Assembly (NCBI GenBank): GCA_025358395.1
Contig: JANYJT010000080.1
Coordinates: 1-14,706, forward strand
Source: Bacteroidia bacterium
GTDB lineage: Bacteria; Bacteroidota; Bacteroidia; Bacteroidales; Prolixibacteraceae
DNA: 14,706 nucleotides
Reading direction: 5' to 3'
Positions 14,025 to 14,706 of this stretch are shown here, in pieces; the first letter of the stretch is position 1, and each line of letters opens with the position of its first letter. The position numbers and the translations under genes are program-made. The notes beneath the pieces are model-generated. The model had not been told where the DNA came from. It made no database searches and saw nothing but the letters and a program-made list of their open reading frames with translations.

Positions 14025-14706
14025 TTACGGCCAAAGTTGCTCCGGATAAATCCCCTCTTCAATCAATCTGGCGATCCTTCCTTTTACTATGGGCTTGTCT
14101 TCGATGTAGGTTACACCAAACCAGGGAGAATCGCATTCGATGACTTTCGTCTTGATATTGCCGTTGACGATGTTGTCATTGATCAGCAAAGGAATGTAAT
14201 ATTCCGATTTCAGTTCCTGGCCATGGTCGGTTAAAAATTGTGCAAAACCCTCTTTGATATAGCCGAAAACGTTTGGTTTAAGTCCCCAGAAATTCATGGA
14301 AACAGGACTCTTCGGACTGAGTTGATGGCGGCCGTCTTCTTCGTAATAAAAGATGCCTTCCGACTCCCCTTTGATTTTCGTGCGTTCAACGACAGTGGTC
14401 AGATAGCCATTTTCATCTGTCGCGCAAACGCCTCTTGAAACGGTTCCATGATCGGAAAGGGTGTTTTCAACATTGTATCCTACCATGGCATACTCTGCCG
14501 GATCGGATGATGATACCAAAAAGGAAGACATGGCAGCATAAGCCATTTTACCATAGAAATCATCAGCATTGATCACGGCAAAGGGTTCATTTACTGTGCC
14601 ATCGGCCATCAGCAATGCGTGCGCCGTGCCCCAGGGCTTCTGTCTTTCGGGTGAAATCGTAAAGCCTGCAGGAAGTTTGTCTAATGCCTGATAGACATAT
14701 TCTACA
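14025..14706 (-). CDS. Sugar nucleotidyltransferase (NDP-sugar pyrophosphorylase-like), partial
   Basis: Transfers a nucleotidyl group to a sugar 1-phosphate, giving an NDP-sugar and pyrophosphate; cytoplasmic. The frame is open to the right edge (first complete codon ends at 14705), so the N-terminus with the G-x-G-x-R loop is missing and about 226 residues are visible. KPWGTAHALLMADG near the edge is the nucleotide-binding P-x-GTAHA motif, followed by FAVINADDFYGKMAYAAMSSF, whose Asp pair should hold Mg2+. Further on, KSPVSMNFWGLKPNVFGYI is typical of Rossmann-like nucleotidyltransferases of this type. The C-terminus is short, with no acetyltransferase β-helix of the GlmU kind. It probably supplies the step after the NahK-like kinase encoded 118 bp downstream. 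Base and sugar cannot be told from sequence; UTP with a HexNAc-1-phosphate is the best guess. Confidence 0.9.
   Translation of the reverse strand, partial: VEYVYQALDKLPAGFTISPERQKPWGTAHALLMADGTVNEPFAVINADDFYGKMAYAAMSSFLVSSSDPAEYAMVGYNVENTLSDHGTVSRGVCATDENGYLTTVVERTKIKGESEGIFYYEEDGRHQLSPKSPVSMNFWGLKPNVFGYIKEGFAQFLTDHGQELKSEYYIPLLINDNIVNGNIKTKVIECDSPWFGVTYIEDKPIVKGRIARLIEEGIYPEQLWP

Noticed and set aside
1..14706. Sulfatase and NahK-like kinase as parts of one glycan-use locus
   Set aside because: They are about 12 kb apart on opposite strands with housekeeping genes between, and no SusC/SusD or other glycan genes are seen.

Overview
The window looks like an ordinary chromosomal stretch of a Bacteroidota bacterium, probably from the Bacteroidales/Marinilabiliales side. 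This rests on gene content and order (nadK – DUF6089-type β-barrel – uppS – bamA – two OmpH genes – murI, with pdxJ and a CBS-domain gene next to them), on the protein sequences, on a few TAnnTTTG -7-like boxes, and on AT-rich spacers. No rRNA, tRNA or CRISPR array was seen.

Layout. 1-513 is the C-terminal end of a sulfatase entering from the left. 571-842 holds a truncated IS200-like (Y1/HUH) transposase ending at a small palindrome. 982-2867 is a likely two-gene operon of an SDR oxidoreductase and a two-module VOC (glyoxalase-fold) protein. 3033-3836 (minus) is a YbfF/ABHD11-like α/β hydrolase. It is flanked on both sides by copies of one low-complexity intergenic element. 4064-4789 (minus) is pdxJ (vitamin B6 synthesis). 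Divergent from it, 4861-11840 is a compact co-directional block: CBS protein, nadK, DUF6089-type protein, uppS, bamA, and two Skp/OmpH chaperones. The block ends at a strong intrinsic terminator and is followed by murI (11930-12766). A perfect palindrome separates murI from a convergent pair on the minus strand: a sugar-kinase-like APH-fold phosphotransferase and a nucleotidyltransferase cut by the right edge.

How the genes fit together. The central block is envelope biogenesis. UppS makes the lipid carrier for peptidoglycan and surface glycans, BamA inserts outer-membrane β-barrels, the OmpH/Skp proteins chaperone those barrels in the periplasm, and MurI supplies D-glutamate for peptidoglycan. 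NadK supplies NADP. The right-hand kinase and nucleotidyltransferase read most simply as a sugar-1-phosphate to NDP-sugar salvage pair, possibly for N-acetylhexosamines.

I see no clear new multi-gene system. The least-explained structure is the mosaic intergenic repeat at 2868-3046 and 3855-4080. It has inverted arms of AGG(C/A)TAA 7-mers, two conserved core blocks and a TCTCATR-rich middle. In both copies the right arm supplies the last codons and stop of the neighbouring minus-strand gene. Other points worth a look are a five-unit GYGS minisatellite in the BamA barrel, a GTAGAGACG-type palindrome holding a stop codon, and the RAYT/IS200 remnant beside its palindrome.
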